Notes: generated by a model not told the origin, from the sequence alone. A DNA stretch of 64,000 bases from an uncultured Tateyamaria sp. (GCF_947504105.1 NZ_CANNGP010000009.1:1-64000), one strand, 5' to 3'; numbered from the stretch's first letter, positions 49,257 to 59,777 are shown. A program made the numbers and translations.

Positions 49257-49356
49257 GGTGGTGGCCCCCTTGATTGCTTGGCGCGTGAGATAGCGGGGTG
49301 GGGGTGTGAAGGGAAGGGGGTTTTGGTAACGCAATGTGTGGATTAGAGTTTCGCTT

Positions 49357-50142
49357 ATGAAAGACTATTCAAACGGGCCAGCGCCGGGGTTTTGGCGGCT
49401 CTGGTGGAATGCGGGAGCATTCCTGCCTTTACTCTTCCTGCTTAGTTTTGGTGTCCTCGGCGTTGAGAGTGCGCGCGCCTTTTTTGCCCATCGTGACTTT
49501 GATGCGCATGGTGTCGAGACAGAGGCAGAAGTCATGTTCCGATGGGTGATGGGACAAGACGTCAAGGGCGAAGGGAGCGAACTCGATCTGCATTCCTCGG
49601 AAAACTTGTATGTTGTCCTCCGTTATCGGGTAGGCGACAGAGAGTTTCGTGAAGCAAGGAATGTATCGCCCGCTTTTTTCGAACGTTCGCTGCCGGGTAG
49701 CACCCACAGAGTGCGCTACATGCCAGGAGATCCAAGCGATTTACAGTTTGCGATTGGCGAGACTTGGGACAAGGTTGAAAACACGCAGTGGCTTGTACTG
49801 TTGGCCGGGGTGGCGTCGCTTGCCACTTTTGTTCCAACAGTTGTGCTCGCTATGGCTGCATTGCGAGCGCGGCGTTTTGGGCAGGTGGAACTTGCGCGCG
49901 TCGGCGGCGTCCAGACGTTTACCTTTAGAGGACTAACTATGTTTACGCTCGCGTTTTGTGGTGCGGACGGTAGGGATCACAGATCCCTTTCATCAATGAA
50001 CCGTTCCCGTTACGCCTCCTATCCTCCCGGCGTTGAAGTCGAGGTCTATCGGGGTGCCAAAGGGCGCTTATGGTGGGTTGGCGACGTCGGCCCACGCGCG
50101 GCAGCCCCCACGGTGCCGGATGCAGGCAAATCCCGGTCGTAA
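49357..50142 (+). CDS. DUF3592-type membrane protein
   Basis: Two hydrophobic segments flanking YVVLRYRVGDREFREARNVSPAFFERSLPGSTHRVRYMPGDPSDLQF. Confidence 0.6.
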   Translation: MKDYSNGPAPGFWRLWWNAGAFLPLLFLLSFGVLGVESARAFFAHRDFDAHGVETEAEVMFRWVMGQDVKGEGSELDLHSSENLYVVLRYRVGDREFREARNVSPAFFERSLPGSTHRVRYMPGDPSDLQFAIGETWDKVENTQWLVLLAGVASLATFVPTVVLAMAALRARRFGQVELARVGGVQTFTFRGLTMFTLAFCGADGRDHRSLSSMNRSRYASYPPGVEVEVYRGAKGRLWWVGDVGPRAAAPTVPDAGKSRS

Positions 50143-50217
50143 CTGGCGCTGGACACTGCGCGTTTACACGATAGGTTCGCGCATAACGATGCCCTTTGGC
50201 TGACAGGAGTTTCCCCC

Positions 50218-52515
50218 ATGGACAAGTTCGGCAAATCCCAGCCCGTGAAACGCCGCGAGGATGTGCGGTTTCTGACCGGAGAGGGGCGCTATGTGGATGA
50301 CATTGCCCCGGCGAATGCGTTGCAGACCTTCGTGTTCCGGTCGCCGGTCGCGCATGCTGTGATTACCGAACTGGATGTGAGCGACGCGCGCGACGCTGAC
50401 GGAGTACATGCCGTCTATGTTCTGGCAGACCTCGAAGCGGCAGGCATGAACGTTGGAATGCAGGGTGCGACGGTCAAGAATCGCAACGGCACGGATGGTG
50501 CGGCACCTGAGCGGCCCATTCTGGCGCGCGGCCATTTGCGCTTTGTGGGCGAGCCCATTGCCGTTGTCGTGGCCGAAACACTGGCGCAGGCCCGTGACGC
50601 GGCCGAGATGATCATGCTCGACTATGACGATCTGCCCGCCAAGATGGATATGGCGTCAGGTGGCGAGGTGGTGCACGCCGAAGCGCCGGACAATGTGGCC
50701 TATGACTGGCATATGGGTGACGAGGCGGCGACCCAGGCGGCCTTTGACGCAGCGGCGCGCATCGTGTCGCTGGATGTGGGGGACAACCGCGTCATCGTGA
50801 ACTCGATGGAGCCGCGCGGCTGCTACGCAGAGCCCGAAGGGAACCGCGTGCATGTGGCCATCAACGGGCAGGGCGTGTGGGGGCCGAAAGACCAATTGGC
50901 CAAGGCGCTGAACGTTCCAGCAGACGATATCCGCGTGACCAACCCGGACACCGGCGGCGGTTTCGGGATGAAGGGGATGATGTACCCGGAATATTTCGTC
51001 GTGGCCCATGCCGCCCGCGCCCTGAAGCGTCCCGTGCGCTGGATGTCCGAGCGGACCGAGGCGATGCTGTCGGACAATGCGGGCCGCGATCTGACTTCGC
51101 TGACCGAACTGGCCTTTGACGAAAACCATCGCATCATCGGCTACCGCGTGTTCACCGAAGCGAATATGGGCGCCTATAACTCGCAATATGCGCAAGCCAT
51201 TCAGACGCAGCTGTTCAGCCGCGTGCTGACCGGGGTTTATGACATGCCCGCCGCGTATCTGCGCTCTGTCGGCTACTACACCAACACCACACAGGTCGAC
51301 GCCTACCGGGGCGCGGGGCGGCCCGAAGCGATCTATATTCTTGAGCGTGCCATGGACCGGGCAGCGCGTGAATTGGGTGTGGACCCGCTTGAACTGCGCC
51401 GCATCAACTTCATCAAGCCCGCGCAGTTCCCCTATGACACGCTGGTCGGTGAAACCTATGACGTGGGCGATTTCGACAAGGTGCTGACCCGCGCCGAGGC
51501 AGAGGCGGATATCCCCGGCTTTGCCGCGCGCAAAGCTGCCGATGCGGCAGGGGGGCGCCTGCGCGGTCTGGGCCTGTGTTACTATATCGAAAGCATTCTG
51601 GGTGATCCTGCCGAAAGTGCGAAGGTTGAATTCACAGAAGAGGGCCGTGTGAACATTTATGTCGGCACCCAATCGAACGGGCAGGGGCACGAGACGGTCT
51701 ATGCCCAGTTCCTTGCTGATCAGACCGGAATCCCGGTGGACATGATCGACGTGGTGCAAGGGGACAGTGACCGGATCAAGCAGGGTGGCGGCACGGGTGG
51801 GTCCCGGTCCGTGACCGTGCAGAACACCGCGACACTGGCGACGGTGGATGTGATGCGCGAGGCGTTTGTCGCGTTCCTGAGCGAGGAAGAGGGGGTGCCT
51901 GCCTCCGATATCTCCTTTGATGATGAGCAGTTCCGGATGGAGGGGTCGAACATGACGCCGACCATGCTCGAGGTGGCCGAGATGGCCCGCGAGAAGGGGC
52001 GCGAGGACCTGCTGGTGCATGAACAGCGCACCAAGCTCGAGGCGCGCAGCTTCCCCAACGGCTGTCATGTTACAGAGGTTGTTGTGGATCCCGACACGGG
52101 TGTCGTGGCCGTGGACCGTTATGCTGTCGTTGACGATTTTGGCAATCTTATCAACCCGATGCTGGCCGAAGGTCAGGTGCATGGCGGGGTTGTTCAAGGC
52201 ATCGGACAGGCGCTGACAGAGCATGTTCAGTTCGATGAGGACGGCCAATTGCTCACGGCAACGTTCATGGATTATGCCTTGCCCCGCGCCGATGACGTTC
52301 CTTACATCGGGTTTACGTCAGAGCCGGTTCCGTCAACCGCGAATGTCATGGGCATGAAAGGATGTGGCGAGGCTGGCACGGTCGGTGCGTTGGCTGCGGT
52401 GTCCAACGCGGTGCAGGACGCGCTGTGGGAGCACGGCGTGCGGCAGGCGGATATGCCATTCACACCGATGAAGGTTTGGGACTTGATGAAAGATGCTCGG
52501 ATCGCGGCTGAATAA
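50218..52515 (+). CDS. Xanthine dehydrogenase family molybdopterin-binding subunit, form-II CoxL-like
   Basis: AYRGAGRPEAIYILERAMDRAARELG; GTQSNGQGHETVYAQFLAD; KGCGEAGTVGALAAVSNAV. Confidence 0.9.
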   Translation: MDKFGKSQPVKRREDVRFLTGEGRYVDDIAPANALQTFVFRSPVAHAVITELDVSDARDADGVHAVYVLADLEAAGMNVGMQGATVKNRNGTDGAAPERPILARGHLRFVGEPIAVVVAETLAQARDAAEMIMLDYDDLPAKMDMASGGEVVHAEAPDNVAYDWHMGDEAATQAAFDAAARIVSLDVGDNRVIVNSMEPRGCYAEPEGNRVHVAINGQGVWGPKDQLAKALNVPADDIRVTNPDTGGGFGMKGMMYPEYFVVAHAARALKRPVRWMSERTEAMLSDNAGRDLTSLTELAFDENHRIIGYRVFTEANMGAYNSQYAQAIQTQLFSRVLTGVYDMPAAYLRSVGYYTNTTQVDAYRGAGRPEAIYILERAMDRAARELGVDPLELRRINFIKPAQFPYDTLVGETYDVGDFDKVLTRAEAEADIPGFAARKAADAAGGRLRGLGLCYYIESILGDPAESAKVEFTEEGRVNIYVGTQSNGQGHETVYAQFLADQTGIPVDMIDVVQGDSDRIKQGGGTGGSRSVTVQNTATLATVDVMREAFVAFLSEEEGVPASDISFDDEQFRMEGSNMTPTMLEVAEMAREKGREDLLVHEQRTKLEARSFPNGCHVTEVVVDPDTGVVAVDRYAVVDDFGNLINPMLAEGQVHGGVVQGIGQALTEHVQFDEDGQLLTATFMDYALPRADDVPYIGFTSEPVPSTANVMGMKGCGEAGTVGALAAVSNAVQDALWEHGVRQADMPFTPMKVWDLMKDARIAAE

Positions 52516-53584
52516 TGCCATCTCGAACTGGTTGAAGAACCGGTTCGGGGCAGGCTTGCCAAAAGTGGCCCCGCCGACGCGGGGCCGGACGATCCATGTT
52601 ATCATCATTGATGGCACCATGTCGACGCTGGAACCCGGCGATGAAACCAATGCCGGGCTGACGGCCAAGCTGCTCGGAGAGATGGGCAGCGAGGTGTCGC
52701 TCTATTACGAGCCGGGCCTGCAATGGTCGCATTGGCGCAAGGCGGGTGACGTGATCTTCGGTCGCGGGATCAATCGGCAAATCCGGCGCGCCTATGGCTA
52801 TCTTTCGTCGCGCTACCGGCCCGGGGACAAGGTATTCCTGCTTGGATATTCTCGCGGGGCTTATGCCGTGCGGTCGTTGGCGGGCATCATTGATCGTGTG
52901 GGGTTGCTGACGCCAGAGGCGGCAACGGAGCGCAACATTCGCGACGTCTACCGCCATTACGAGTGCAGCCCTGACGGCGATGCCGCGCGTATTTTCGCGC
53001 GAAACAATTGCCATGCGCAGGTCGAGATCGAGATGATCGGGGTGTGGGATACCGTGAAATCCCTTGGGCTGAACATGCCGTTCCTGTGGCGGCTGAGTGC
53101 GCCGCGCCATGCGTTTCACAACCATCAACTGGGCAGGTCCGTGAAACACGGGTTTCACGCGGTGGCCCGGAACGAAACCCGCGTCGCCTATGCCCCCGTG
53201 ATGTGGGACACCACCCAGGATTGGGACGGGCATCTGATCCAGATGTGGTTTCGCGGTGTGCATGGCGACATTGGCGGGCATCTCTCGGGGCGGCGCGCAT
53301 CGCGCCCGCTGGCCAATATCCCGCTGGTCTGGATGCTGGAACAGGCGGACGCCTGTGGCTTGCCCTTGCCCGAAGGGTGGGCCACGCGGTTCCCGCAAGA
53401 TGCCGAAGCGCCATCCATGGGGACCTTTGCGGGCTTCGGCAAATGGTTTGTCACCCGAAAACCGCGCCGCGCTGGGCTGGACCCGTCAGAGCGTGTTCAC
53501 CCCTCTTTGACGCAGGCCCCACCACCACGATCCTGGTCGGAATGGGTGGCCGATCTGCGTGGAACGGGGGCCGACGCTCTTTGA
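52493..53584 (+). CDS. DUF2235 alpha/beta hydrolase (T6SS phospholipase effector-like domain)
   Basis: HVIIIDGTMSTL...; KVFLLGYSRGAYAVRSLAGII GxSxG elbow; WFRGVHGDIGG. Confidence 0.8.
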   Translation: MLGSRLNNAISNWLKNRFGAGLPKVAPPTRGRTIHVIIIDGTMSTLEPGDETNAGLTAKLLGEMGSEVSLYYEPGLQWSHWRKAGDVIFGRGINRQIRRAYGYLSSRYRPGDKVFLLGYSRGAYAVRSLAGIIDRVGLLTPEAATERNIRDVYRHYECSPDGDAARIFARNNCHAQVEIEMIGVWDTVKSLGLNMPFLWRLSAPRHAFHNHQLGRSVKHGFHAVARNETRVAYAPVMWDTTQDWDGHLIQMWFRGVHGDIGGHLSGRRASRPLANIPLVWMLEQADACGLPLPEGWATRFPQDAEAPSMGTFAGFGKWFVTRKPRRAGLDPSERVHPSLTQAPPPRSWSEWVADLRGTGADAL

Positions 53585-53627
53585 TCCTGAGCGGATCAAA
53601 TTCGCCCCGCCCACCGTCCCAGGTGGG

Positions 53628-54110
53628 TCAGCGCATTTTCATGATGATGCAGGTTGTGGAGCCCGTGGCATAAAGCTTGCCATCGTCGACACCGCGAATT
53701 TCGCCCGTCGCGACACCTGTGCTGCGCCCCGCGTGATCGACACGCCCAATACACGCGATTTCCATGCCCAATGGGATGCCGCGCGTCAGATTGATCTTGT
53801 ATTCAAGCGTTGTGTAGACCGATCCGGCGGGCACCTTGGTCATCACGGCGCAAGCCATCGCACTGTCCAAAAGCGTGCCGTACCAACCGCCATGGACAGT
53901 TCCCATCGGGTTGGTCACGTCGAATTCCGGCGTGCCGCGGAAGGTGACCAGGCCGTCCTGTACTTCATGTAGGGCATATCCCAACGTGTGGCCGATGGGT
54001 GGTCCGGGAACGGTGCCGTCCAGAATGCCCTGCATGAAGTCGAGGCCAGACATCGACAGGAGCTCGTCCTGGCTGGGCAGGTCCGTGATGCTTTGGGCGA
54101 GGCGGGGCAT
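53628..54110 (-). CDS. PaaI-family (hotdog) thioesterase
   Basis: NPMGTVHGGWYGTLLDSAMACAVMTKVPAGSVYTTLEYKINL. Confidence 0.8.
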   Translation of the reverse strand: MPRLAQSITDLPSQDELLSMSGLDFMQGILDGTVPGPPIGHTLGYALHEVQDGLVTFRGTPEFDVTNPMGTVHGGWYGTLLDSAMACAVMTKVPAGSVYTTLEYKINLTRGIPLGMEIACIGRVDHAGRSTGVATGEIRGVDDGKLYATGSTTCIIMKMR

Positions 54111-54220
54111 GTCTGTCTCCGGCTTGTTTGCCGGGACGGTAGTGCGATCAGACCGATTGGTCTAGTGACAAATGAGCGAGGCGGTCAGCCTCCGGGGTTT
54201 ACTTGGCAATATGAAGTCGA

Positions 54221-55090
54221 TCAGGCGACGTTGCGCATTTGCCTGGGCCGAACGAGGCCAAGGGCGCGACAGACTTTGAGCGTGAGGTCGGGACGATTGA
54301 GCGTGTAGAAATGGAGCTTGTCCACACCTTCGGTGATGAGCGTATCGCACAGATCGGCGCAGTGGGTCAGGGCAAAGAGTTGTGCCCGGTCTTCGCGGTC
54401 GGCCCGGTCAAACGCGGTTGCAGTCGCCACCGGAATGGGCGTGCCGCATCTTTCTGCAAAGCTGCGCGCGCGCGTCCAGTTGGCCACGGGGAAGATACCC
54501 GGCGTGATGGGCGCGGTGATGCCGGCAGCCGCGCAGGCATCACGGAAGCGCAGGAAGCTGTCGGCCTCAAAGAAGAACTGGGTGATCGCTTCGGACGCGC
54601 CTGCCTCAATCTTGGCCTTCAGCCAGTCAATGTTTTGCTGGGCCGAGGCCGCGTCCGGGTGGCTATCGGGGTAGGCGCCCACGCGGATGGTGAACTGGCC
54701 CATATCCGACAAGGCGCGGATCAGATCGACACTGTCCGTAAAGCCGTCTGGGTGCGGTGCGAAGGCGCCGCCGCCCTGTGCATCGCCGCGCAGGGCCACG
54801 ATGTCCTTAACCCCGCTGGCCGCATATTTCTCTGCGGTACGCAGAACGTCGTCGCGGCTTTGACCCGTGCAGGTCAGGTGCGCTGCAACCGGCAGGCCGG
54901 ATGTCTTGCGCAGGGTCCGGGCGGCTTCCTGTGTCAGCGACTGTGTCGTTCCACCCGCGCCATAGGTCACGGATACAAAGCGCGGGTTCAGGGGGGTGAG
55001 CGCCTGCACCGTGTCCCACAGGTGGAATGAAGCGTCGAGGGATTTGGGCGGAAACGTCTCGAACGACAAGGCGACATTGGGCATGGGCAT
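54221..55090 (-). CDS. metF: Methylenetetrahydrofolate reductase
   Basis: SFETFPPKSLDASFHLWDTV; FVSVTYGAGGTTQSLT; VPVAAHLTCTG-like block; ITQFFFEADSFLRF. Confidence 0.9.
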   Translation of the reverse strand: MPMPNVALSFETFPPKSLDASFHLWDTVQALTPLNPRFVSVTYGAGGTTQSLTQEAARTLRKTSGLPVAAHLTCTGQSRDDVLRTAEKYAASGVKDIVALRGDAQGGGAFAPHPDGFTDSVDLIRALSDMGQFTIRVGAYPDSHPDAASAQQNIDWLKAKIEAGASEAITQFFFEADSFLRFRDACAAAGITAPITPGIFPVANWTRARSFAERCGTPIPVATATAFDRADREDRAQLFALTHCADLCDTLITEGVDKLHFYTLNRPDLTLKVCRALGLVRPRQMRNVA

Positions 55091-55178
55091 GCGGCAGGCT
55101 CCTTTGGGCTTGTTGTACAATGCCCTGACGCGTATCTTGAGGCAAATTCATAACTCTCAAGATAAACATGAGTTCCGT

Positions 55179-56084
55179 ATGCATATCGAGTTTCGCCATC
55201 TGCGCACGATCAAGGCCATTCACGAAGCCGGTGGCTTGGCACGTGCCGCGGATCAGTTGCACATCACCCAGTCGGCGCTGAGCCATCAGATCAAGGGGCT
55301 GGAGGATCAGGCCGGTGTGGAGCTGTTCGTGCGCCGCTCGAAGCCATTGAAACTGTCAGCGGCCGGACTGCGCTTGCTGCGGTTGGCCGAACAAGTCTTG
55401 CCGCAGGTCGAGGCAGCGGCAGCGGAGTTTTCCTCCTTGCGCGACGGGTCGTCGGGTCGCTTGCATATCGCCATCGAATGTCACGCCTGTTTCGAGTGGC
55501 TGTTCCCGGTGCTCGAAATGTTTCGCAAAAGCTGGCCGGATGTGGATGTCGATATTCGCCCGGGCCTTGCCTTTGATGCACTGCCCGCGCTGATGAAGGA
55601 GGAGGTGGATCTGGTGGTGTCTTCGGACCCTGAAAATCTGCCTGGGGTGACCTTTGTCGAACTCTTTGATTACGCGCCGGTTTTTGTAGCTGCATCATCC
55701 CACCCGCTGGCACAGAAACCATATGTTGATGCGGCGGATTTTCGGGATCAGACCTTGATCACCTATCCGGTGGAACGCACCCGGCTGGACGTGTTCAGCC
55801 AATTGCTGATCCCGGCCAAGGTGGAACCTGCGGCGGTGCGGCAGGCCGAGTTGACGGCGGTGATTTTGCTGTTGGTGGCGTCAAATCGCGGTGTTTCTGT
55901 ATTGCCCGATTGGGTGGTGCGCGAGGTGAAGTATTCGAGCGACTACGTTACTCGTCCGCTGACCAAGGAGGGGTTGACCCGGCGGCTGTATGCGGCGGTG
56001 CGGGATGATGATCTGGGCAAACCGTATATGGGTAAGTTGCTTGATCTGGCGCGCGTTGAAGCGCGGAAGCTTCAGGCGGCGTGA
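55179..56084 (+). CDS. metR: LysR-family regulator, MetR-like
   Basis: LysR HTH LRTIKAIHEAGGLARAADQLHITQSALSHQIKGLED; divergent from metF. Confidence 0.8.
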   Translation: MHIEFRHLRTIKAIHEAGGLARAADQLHITQSALSHQIKGLEDQAGVELFVRRSKPLKLSAAGLRLLRLAEQVLPQVEAAAAEFSSLRDGSSGRLHIAIECHACFEWLFPVLEMFRKSWPDVDVDIRPGLAFDALPALMKEEVDLVVSSDPENLPGVTFVELFDYAPVFVAASSHPLAQKPYVDAADFRDQTLITYPVERTRLDVFSQLLIPAKVEPAAVRQAELTAVILLLVASNRGVSVLPDWVVREVKYSSDYVTRPLTKEGLTRRLYAAVRDDDLGKPYMGKLLDLARVEARKLQAA

Positions 56085-56144
56085 GGTCGGGGCTGGCACT
56101 GTTTGCTGCGCAAATGCGCCCACCCACCAACCCAACAATCCGTG

Positions 56145-57182
56145 TCACACAAGTTTGACGATCTGTTTGCCGACATTTTTTCCTTCGAGCAGACCGATGA
56201 AAGCCGCAGGCGCGTTTTCCAGCCCCTCGGCGATGTCTTCAACAACTTTGATCTCGCCATTCAGGACTTTGGGGGTGACTTCTTTCAAAAAGCTTGGCAG
56301 CCGGTCCCAATGGTTTGAGATGATGAAGCCGTTGACGGACAGGAATTTGACAAGGATGGGCCGCCAGAGTGCGGGTGCGGACAGCGGTGTGTCGGCCCCG
56401 GCGCCCAAGCCCCCGGCGTTGTACCACGAGATCATGCCGCAGACCGGGATGCGCCCATGTGGGTTCATCAATGGCATGACTGCTTCCAGAACCTTGCCGC
56501 CCACGTTTTCGAAGTAGATGTCGATGCCCTTGGGTGCTGCGTCTTTGATCGCGGCGCGGAGCGAGCGGGCATCTGCGTGACCGCGGTGATCGATGCAGGC
56601 GTCGAAGCCGAACGTGTCAGTTGCGAGTGCGCATTTACCTGCGCCACCTGCAATGCCGACGGTCCGAAGGCCAAGAGATTTGGCAAGCTGGCCGACCATG
56701 GAGCCGACGGGGCCTGTGGCGGCAGCGACCACGAGCGTTTCGCCCTGTTTGGGTCGCCCGTATTCCATCAGTCCGTGCCATCCGGTGAAGCCCGGCATGC
56801 CAAGGACACCGAGGGCTGCGGTGACCGGGCCCATGTTCGGATCCAACTTGCGCAGCATCTTGGCGTCAGCCACCGCATGGGTGGCCCAGCCGAACATGCC
56901 CAAGACCATGTCGCCGGGCGTAAAGCCGTCAGCGTTGGACGTCAGCACTTCGCCCACGCCGCCGCCTTCCATCGTGCCGCCGATCGGTACAGGCGCCGCG
57001 TAGGACTGGGCGTCGTCCATGCGACCACGCATGTATGGGTCCAGTGACATGTAGTGGACGCGGACAAGAACCTCGCCTTGCGCAGGCTCCGGGATGGGGG
57101 CAGTTTCGAGGGCGAAGTTGTCTGGTGTCGGGGCACCTGTGGGGCGGCTGGTGAGTGTGATGTGCTGCATTTGGTCGGGCAT
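56145..57182 (-). CDS. NADP-dependent oxidoreductase (MDR/CurA-like)
   Basis: VRVHYMSLDPYMRGRMDDAQSY; GVLGMPGFTGWHGLMEYGRPKQGETLVVAAATGPVGSMVGQLAK. Confidence 0.9.
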   Translation of the reverse strand: MPDQMQHITLTSRPTGAPTPDNFALETAPIPEPAQGEVLVRVHYMSLDPYMRGRMDDAQSYAAPVPIGGTMEGGGVGEVLTSNADGFTPGDMVLGMFGWATHAVADAKMLRKLDPNMGPVTAALGVLGMPGFTGWHGLMEYGRPKQGETLVVAAATGPVGSMVGQLAKSLGLRTVGIAGGAGKCALATDTFGFDACIDHRGHADARSLRAAIKDAAPKGIDIYFENVGGKVLEAVMPLMNPHGRIPVCGMISWYNAGGLGAGADTPLSAPALWRPILVKFLSVNGFIISNHWDRLPSFLKEVTPKVLNGEIKVVEDIAEGLENAPAAFIGLLEGKNVGKQIVKLV

Positions 57183-57292
57183 TGTGTATCCTTTCCTGTT
57201 GGCATCAGTCGATCAGTCCCGTGCCCCCTTGGCAACCGTGTATCCGCGGCGTATAGCGCGCCCTTGATCTTTCCCATCTCCGGAGCATCCCG

Positions 57293-58078
57293 ATGCAAGG
57301 CAGCGCAAATCTCAACATCATGATGAAGGCCGGGCGCAAGGCAGGCCGTTCGCTGGTCAAGGACTTCCGCGAGGTGGAAAACCTGCAGGTGTCGATGAAG
57401 GGCGCGGGCGATTTTGTGTCCAAGGCCGACCTCGCCGCCGAAGAGATCCTGAAGGAAGAGCTGCGCACCGCACGTCCGAACTATGGCTGGTTGGCCGAAG
57501 AGGGCGGCGAGGAAGACGGTGAAGACCCCACGCGCCGCTGGATCGTGGACCCGCTGGATGGCACCACGAACTTTCTGCACGGTCTGCCGCATTGGGCCGT
57601 ATCCATCGCGCTTGAACACAAGGGACAGGTCGTGGCGGGCGTTGTCTATGACGCCGCCAAGGACGAGATGTTCTTTGCCGAAAAGGGCAACGGTGCCTTC
57701 ATGAACGACAGCCGGTTGCGCGTGTCGGGGCGGCGACAGCTGATCGAGAGCGTGTTTGCCACCGGGCTACCCTTTGGCGGGCGGTCCGATCTGCCCGAGA
57801 CACTGAAGGAACTGGCACGCCTGATGCCCACTTGCGCCGGGGTCCGTCGCTTTGGCTCGGCAGCGCTGGATTTGGCCTATGTCGCGGCGGGTCGCTATGA
57901 CGGCTATTGGGAACGGCGCCTGAACGCGTGGGATTTGGCCGCTGGCTTGCTGATCGTGCGTGAAGCGGGTGGGCTGGTCGAGCCCCTGACCGAAGGCGGC
58001 AGCATCCTAGAAGATGGCGAGATCATCTGTGCCAACGAACACATGTTCGCACCCCTGGCCAAGATCATTCGCGTTTAA
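57293..58078 (+). CDS. suhB: Inositol monophosphatase family protein
   Basis: WIVDPLDGTTNFLHGLPHWAVSIAL; WERRLNAWDLAAGLLIVREAGG. Confidence 0.9.
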   Translation: MQGSANLNIMMKAGRKAGRSLVKDFREVENLQVSMKGAGDFVSKADLAAEEILKEELRTARPNYGWLAEEGGEEDGEDPTRRWIVDPLDGTTNFLHGLPHWAVSIALEHKGQVVAGVVYDAAKDEMFFAEKGNGAFMNDSRLRVSGRRQLIESVFATGLPFGGRSDLPETLKELARLMPTCAGVRRFGSAALDLAYVAAGRYDGYWERRLNAWDLAAGLLIVREAGGLVEPLTEGGSILEDGEIICANEHMFAPLAKIIRV

Positions 58079-58111
58079 GACTTTAAAGTCGCGCGTCGAT
58101 CGGACCTCAGT

Positions 58112-58495
58112 CTAGCGGCTCTCCGGCTTCTTATCCGGAGCCGCATCCGACGGGTGATTCACCCCATCATGCCACGGGATCGGTTCGTGGTCCGCCGGGT
58201 TCACCCCGTCAAGCGCACCCATGTTCACCCCGATCTCGTCCGGGTTCGAGCGGCGGTTGTGGTACATGTATATGCCGCAGACATTGCAGAAGTGGTGCTT
58301 GGCCGTCTTCGTACCCCACTGATACGTCGTCAGGTTCTCCGCGCCCCTTATGATCCTGACGCCATCCTTGGGCGCGGTGACGGCGGGCGCGGCCCGGCGG
58401 CGGCAAAAGGAACAATCGCACCGCCCGGCACTCGCCAAACCGTCGCTCAGCGTGACCTCAAGCACAACGGCACCGCAATGGCAGGACGCTCTCAT
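58112..58495 (-). CDS. GFA (glutathione-dependent formaldehyde-activating)-family protein
   Basis: CHCGAVVLEVTL...RCDCSFCRRR...HHFCNVCGIYMYH zinc-binding Cys pattern. Confidence 0.85.
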   Translation of the reverse strand: MRASCHCGAVVLEVTLSDGLASAGRCDCSFCRRRAAPAVTAPKDGVRIIRGAENLTTYQWGTKTAKHHFCNVCGIYMYHNRRSNPDEIGVNMGALDGVNPADHEPIPWHDGVNHPSDAAPDKKPESR

Positions 58496-59226
58496 CGCCG
58501 CACCTTGGGGATGCGAGACATGGCGTAGCGGGCCTCGGGATGGGGCGGGTGCCCTGCGGTGCGCTGCCAGAATGCGGGCCCCCCGCGCCTGAGCCAGACC
58601 GGAATGGTCAGAAGTATGCCCGCGACAAAGCCGCCCGCATGCGCCCAATACGCCACGCCACCACCGTTCGGATCACTGCCGACGCCGCCCACAAACTGCA
58701 TGCCGAACCATATGAGCAACATGATCCAGGCGGGAATGGGGAAGATGCGAAAGATGATGATCAGGATCAGCAGAATGTCGACACGCGCCTTGGGAAAAAG
58801 CAACAAGTACCCGCCCATCACACCGGCAATGGCCCCCGACGCACCCACAACTGGCACCACCGACCCCGGGGCAGACAGGATGTGGATCCCACTCGCTGCG
58901 ATCCCGGTAGTCAGGTAGAAGCCAAGGAAGGGCATATGCCCCATCTCGTCCTCCACATTGTCGCCAAAGATGTACAAAAACAGCATGTTGCCGGCCAGAT
59001 GCAACCAACCGCCATGCAAGAACATGGAGGTGAGTAGCGTCGAAAACCCGTCTCCGGACAAGATGCGCGCGGGGATCGCGGCATAGTCGAAAAAGAAACG
59101 GTTCAGCGCGCGCTCATCTGCGAACAGGCCGACGTAACTCAGAAATACCACCAAGTTGATCGCCATAAGGGCGTAAGTGACATAGGGTGTTCGGCCAGAG
59201 GGATTGTGATCGCGGATCGGAAACAT
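58492..59226 (-). CDS. Rhomboid-family intramembrane serine protease
   Basis: FLHGGWLHLAGNMLFLYIFGDNVEDEMG; VVGASGAIAGVMGGYLLLFPKA; YWAHAGGFVAGI. Confidence 0.9.
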   Translation of the reverse strand: MFPIRDHNPSGRTPYVTYALMAINLVVFLSYVGLFADERALNRFFFDYAAIPARILSGDGFSTLLTSMFLHGGWLHLAGNMLFLYIFGDNVEDEMGHMPFLGFYLTTGIAASGIHILSAPGSVVPVVGASGAIAGVMGGYLLLFPKARVDILLILIIIFRIFPIPAWIMLLIWFGMQFVGGVGSDPNGGGVAYWAHAGGFVAGILLTIPVWLRRGGPAFWQRTAGHPPHPEARYAMSRIPKVRR

Positions 59227-59344
59227 AGGGGCACAGTTGTGCTTGGCGCAGCATGCGTCAAGCACTGACGGTACCGTATCCGTGATTTGCAAGTGATCCG
59301 AATTTCGCAATGTTACGTGCCAGCAGCGAAAGGGATGTCCGAAG

Positions 59345-59731
59345 ATGAAACTTGGGTTGCAGATTGTCGTCGGGATACTGAGCCTCATCCCGGGCCTCTA
59401 TGGCCTCGTGAACACGTGGGTAGGCGCGGCCCGGTTTCTTGAACCTGATGTGGTGAACGCCGCGATCGATAGCCAATTCCGGTTCCAGTCTGGTATCTAT
59501 TTTGGTTTGGCCATCATGATCTGGTATGCGATCCCGCGCATCGACCGAGCGACAACTCTGTTTCGTATGATTGCATTGACCATTTTTGTTGGTGGTTTGG
59601 GGCGTCTGTTGTCTTGGCTCACCGTTGGTCAACCGGATGCGATCATGACGGGCGCCATGTTCCTCGAACTCTCAGTGCCCGTTCTAATCCTTTGGCAGAA
59701 TGCCATTCGAACGGATCGTATGTCCGCGTGA
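59345..59731 (+). CDS. DUF4345-like membrane protein
   Basis: MKLGLQIVVGILSLIPGLYGLVNTWVGA...; four hydrophobic segments. Confidence 0.6.
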   Translation: MKLGLQIVVGILSLIPGLYGLVNTWVGAARFLEPDVVNAAIDSQFRFQSGIYFGLAIMIWYAIPRIDRATTLFRMIALTIFVGGLGRLLSWLTVGQPDAIMTGAMFLELSVPVLILWQNAIRTDRMSA

Positions 59732-59745
59732 AGGATGCGCTGACG

Positions 59746-59777
59746 CCGGAAACCCTGACGGTTTCCGGTCCGTTTTT
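59746..59777 (+). terminator. Rho-independent terminator
   Basis: ccggaaaccctgacggtttccggtccgttttttg. Confidence 0.75.

Noticed and set aside
48189-49346. 385-aa plus-strand ORF opposite valS
   Set aside because: Antisense of a certain valS; typical high-GC shadow ORF.
50656-52248. 530-aa minus-strand ORF opposite the CoxL-like gene
   Set aside because: Shadow ORF with His/Arg-rich composition; the plus strand is clearly coding.
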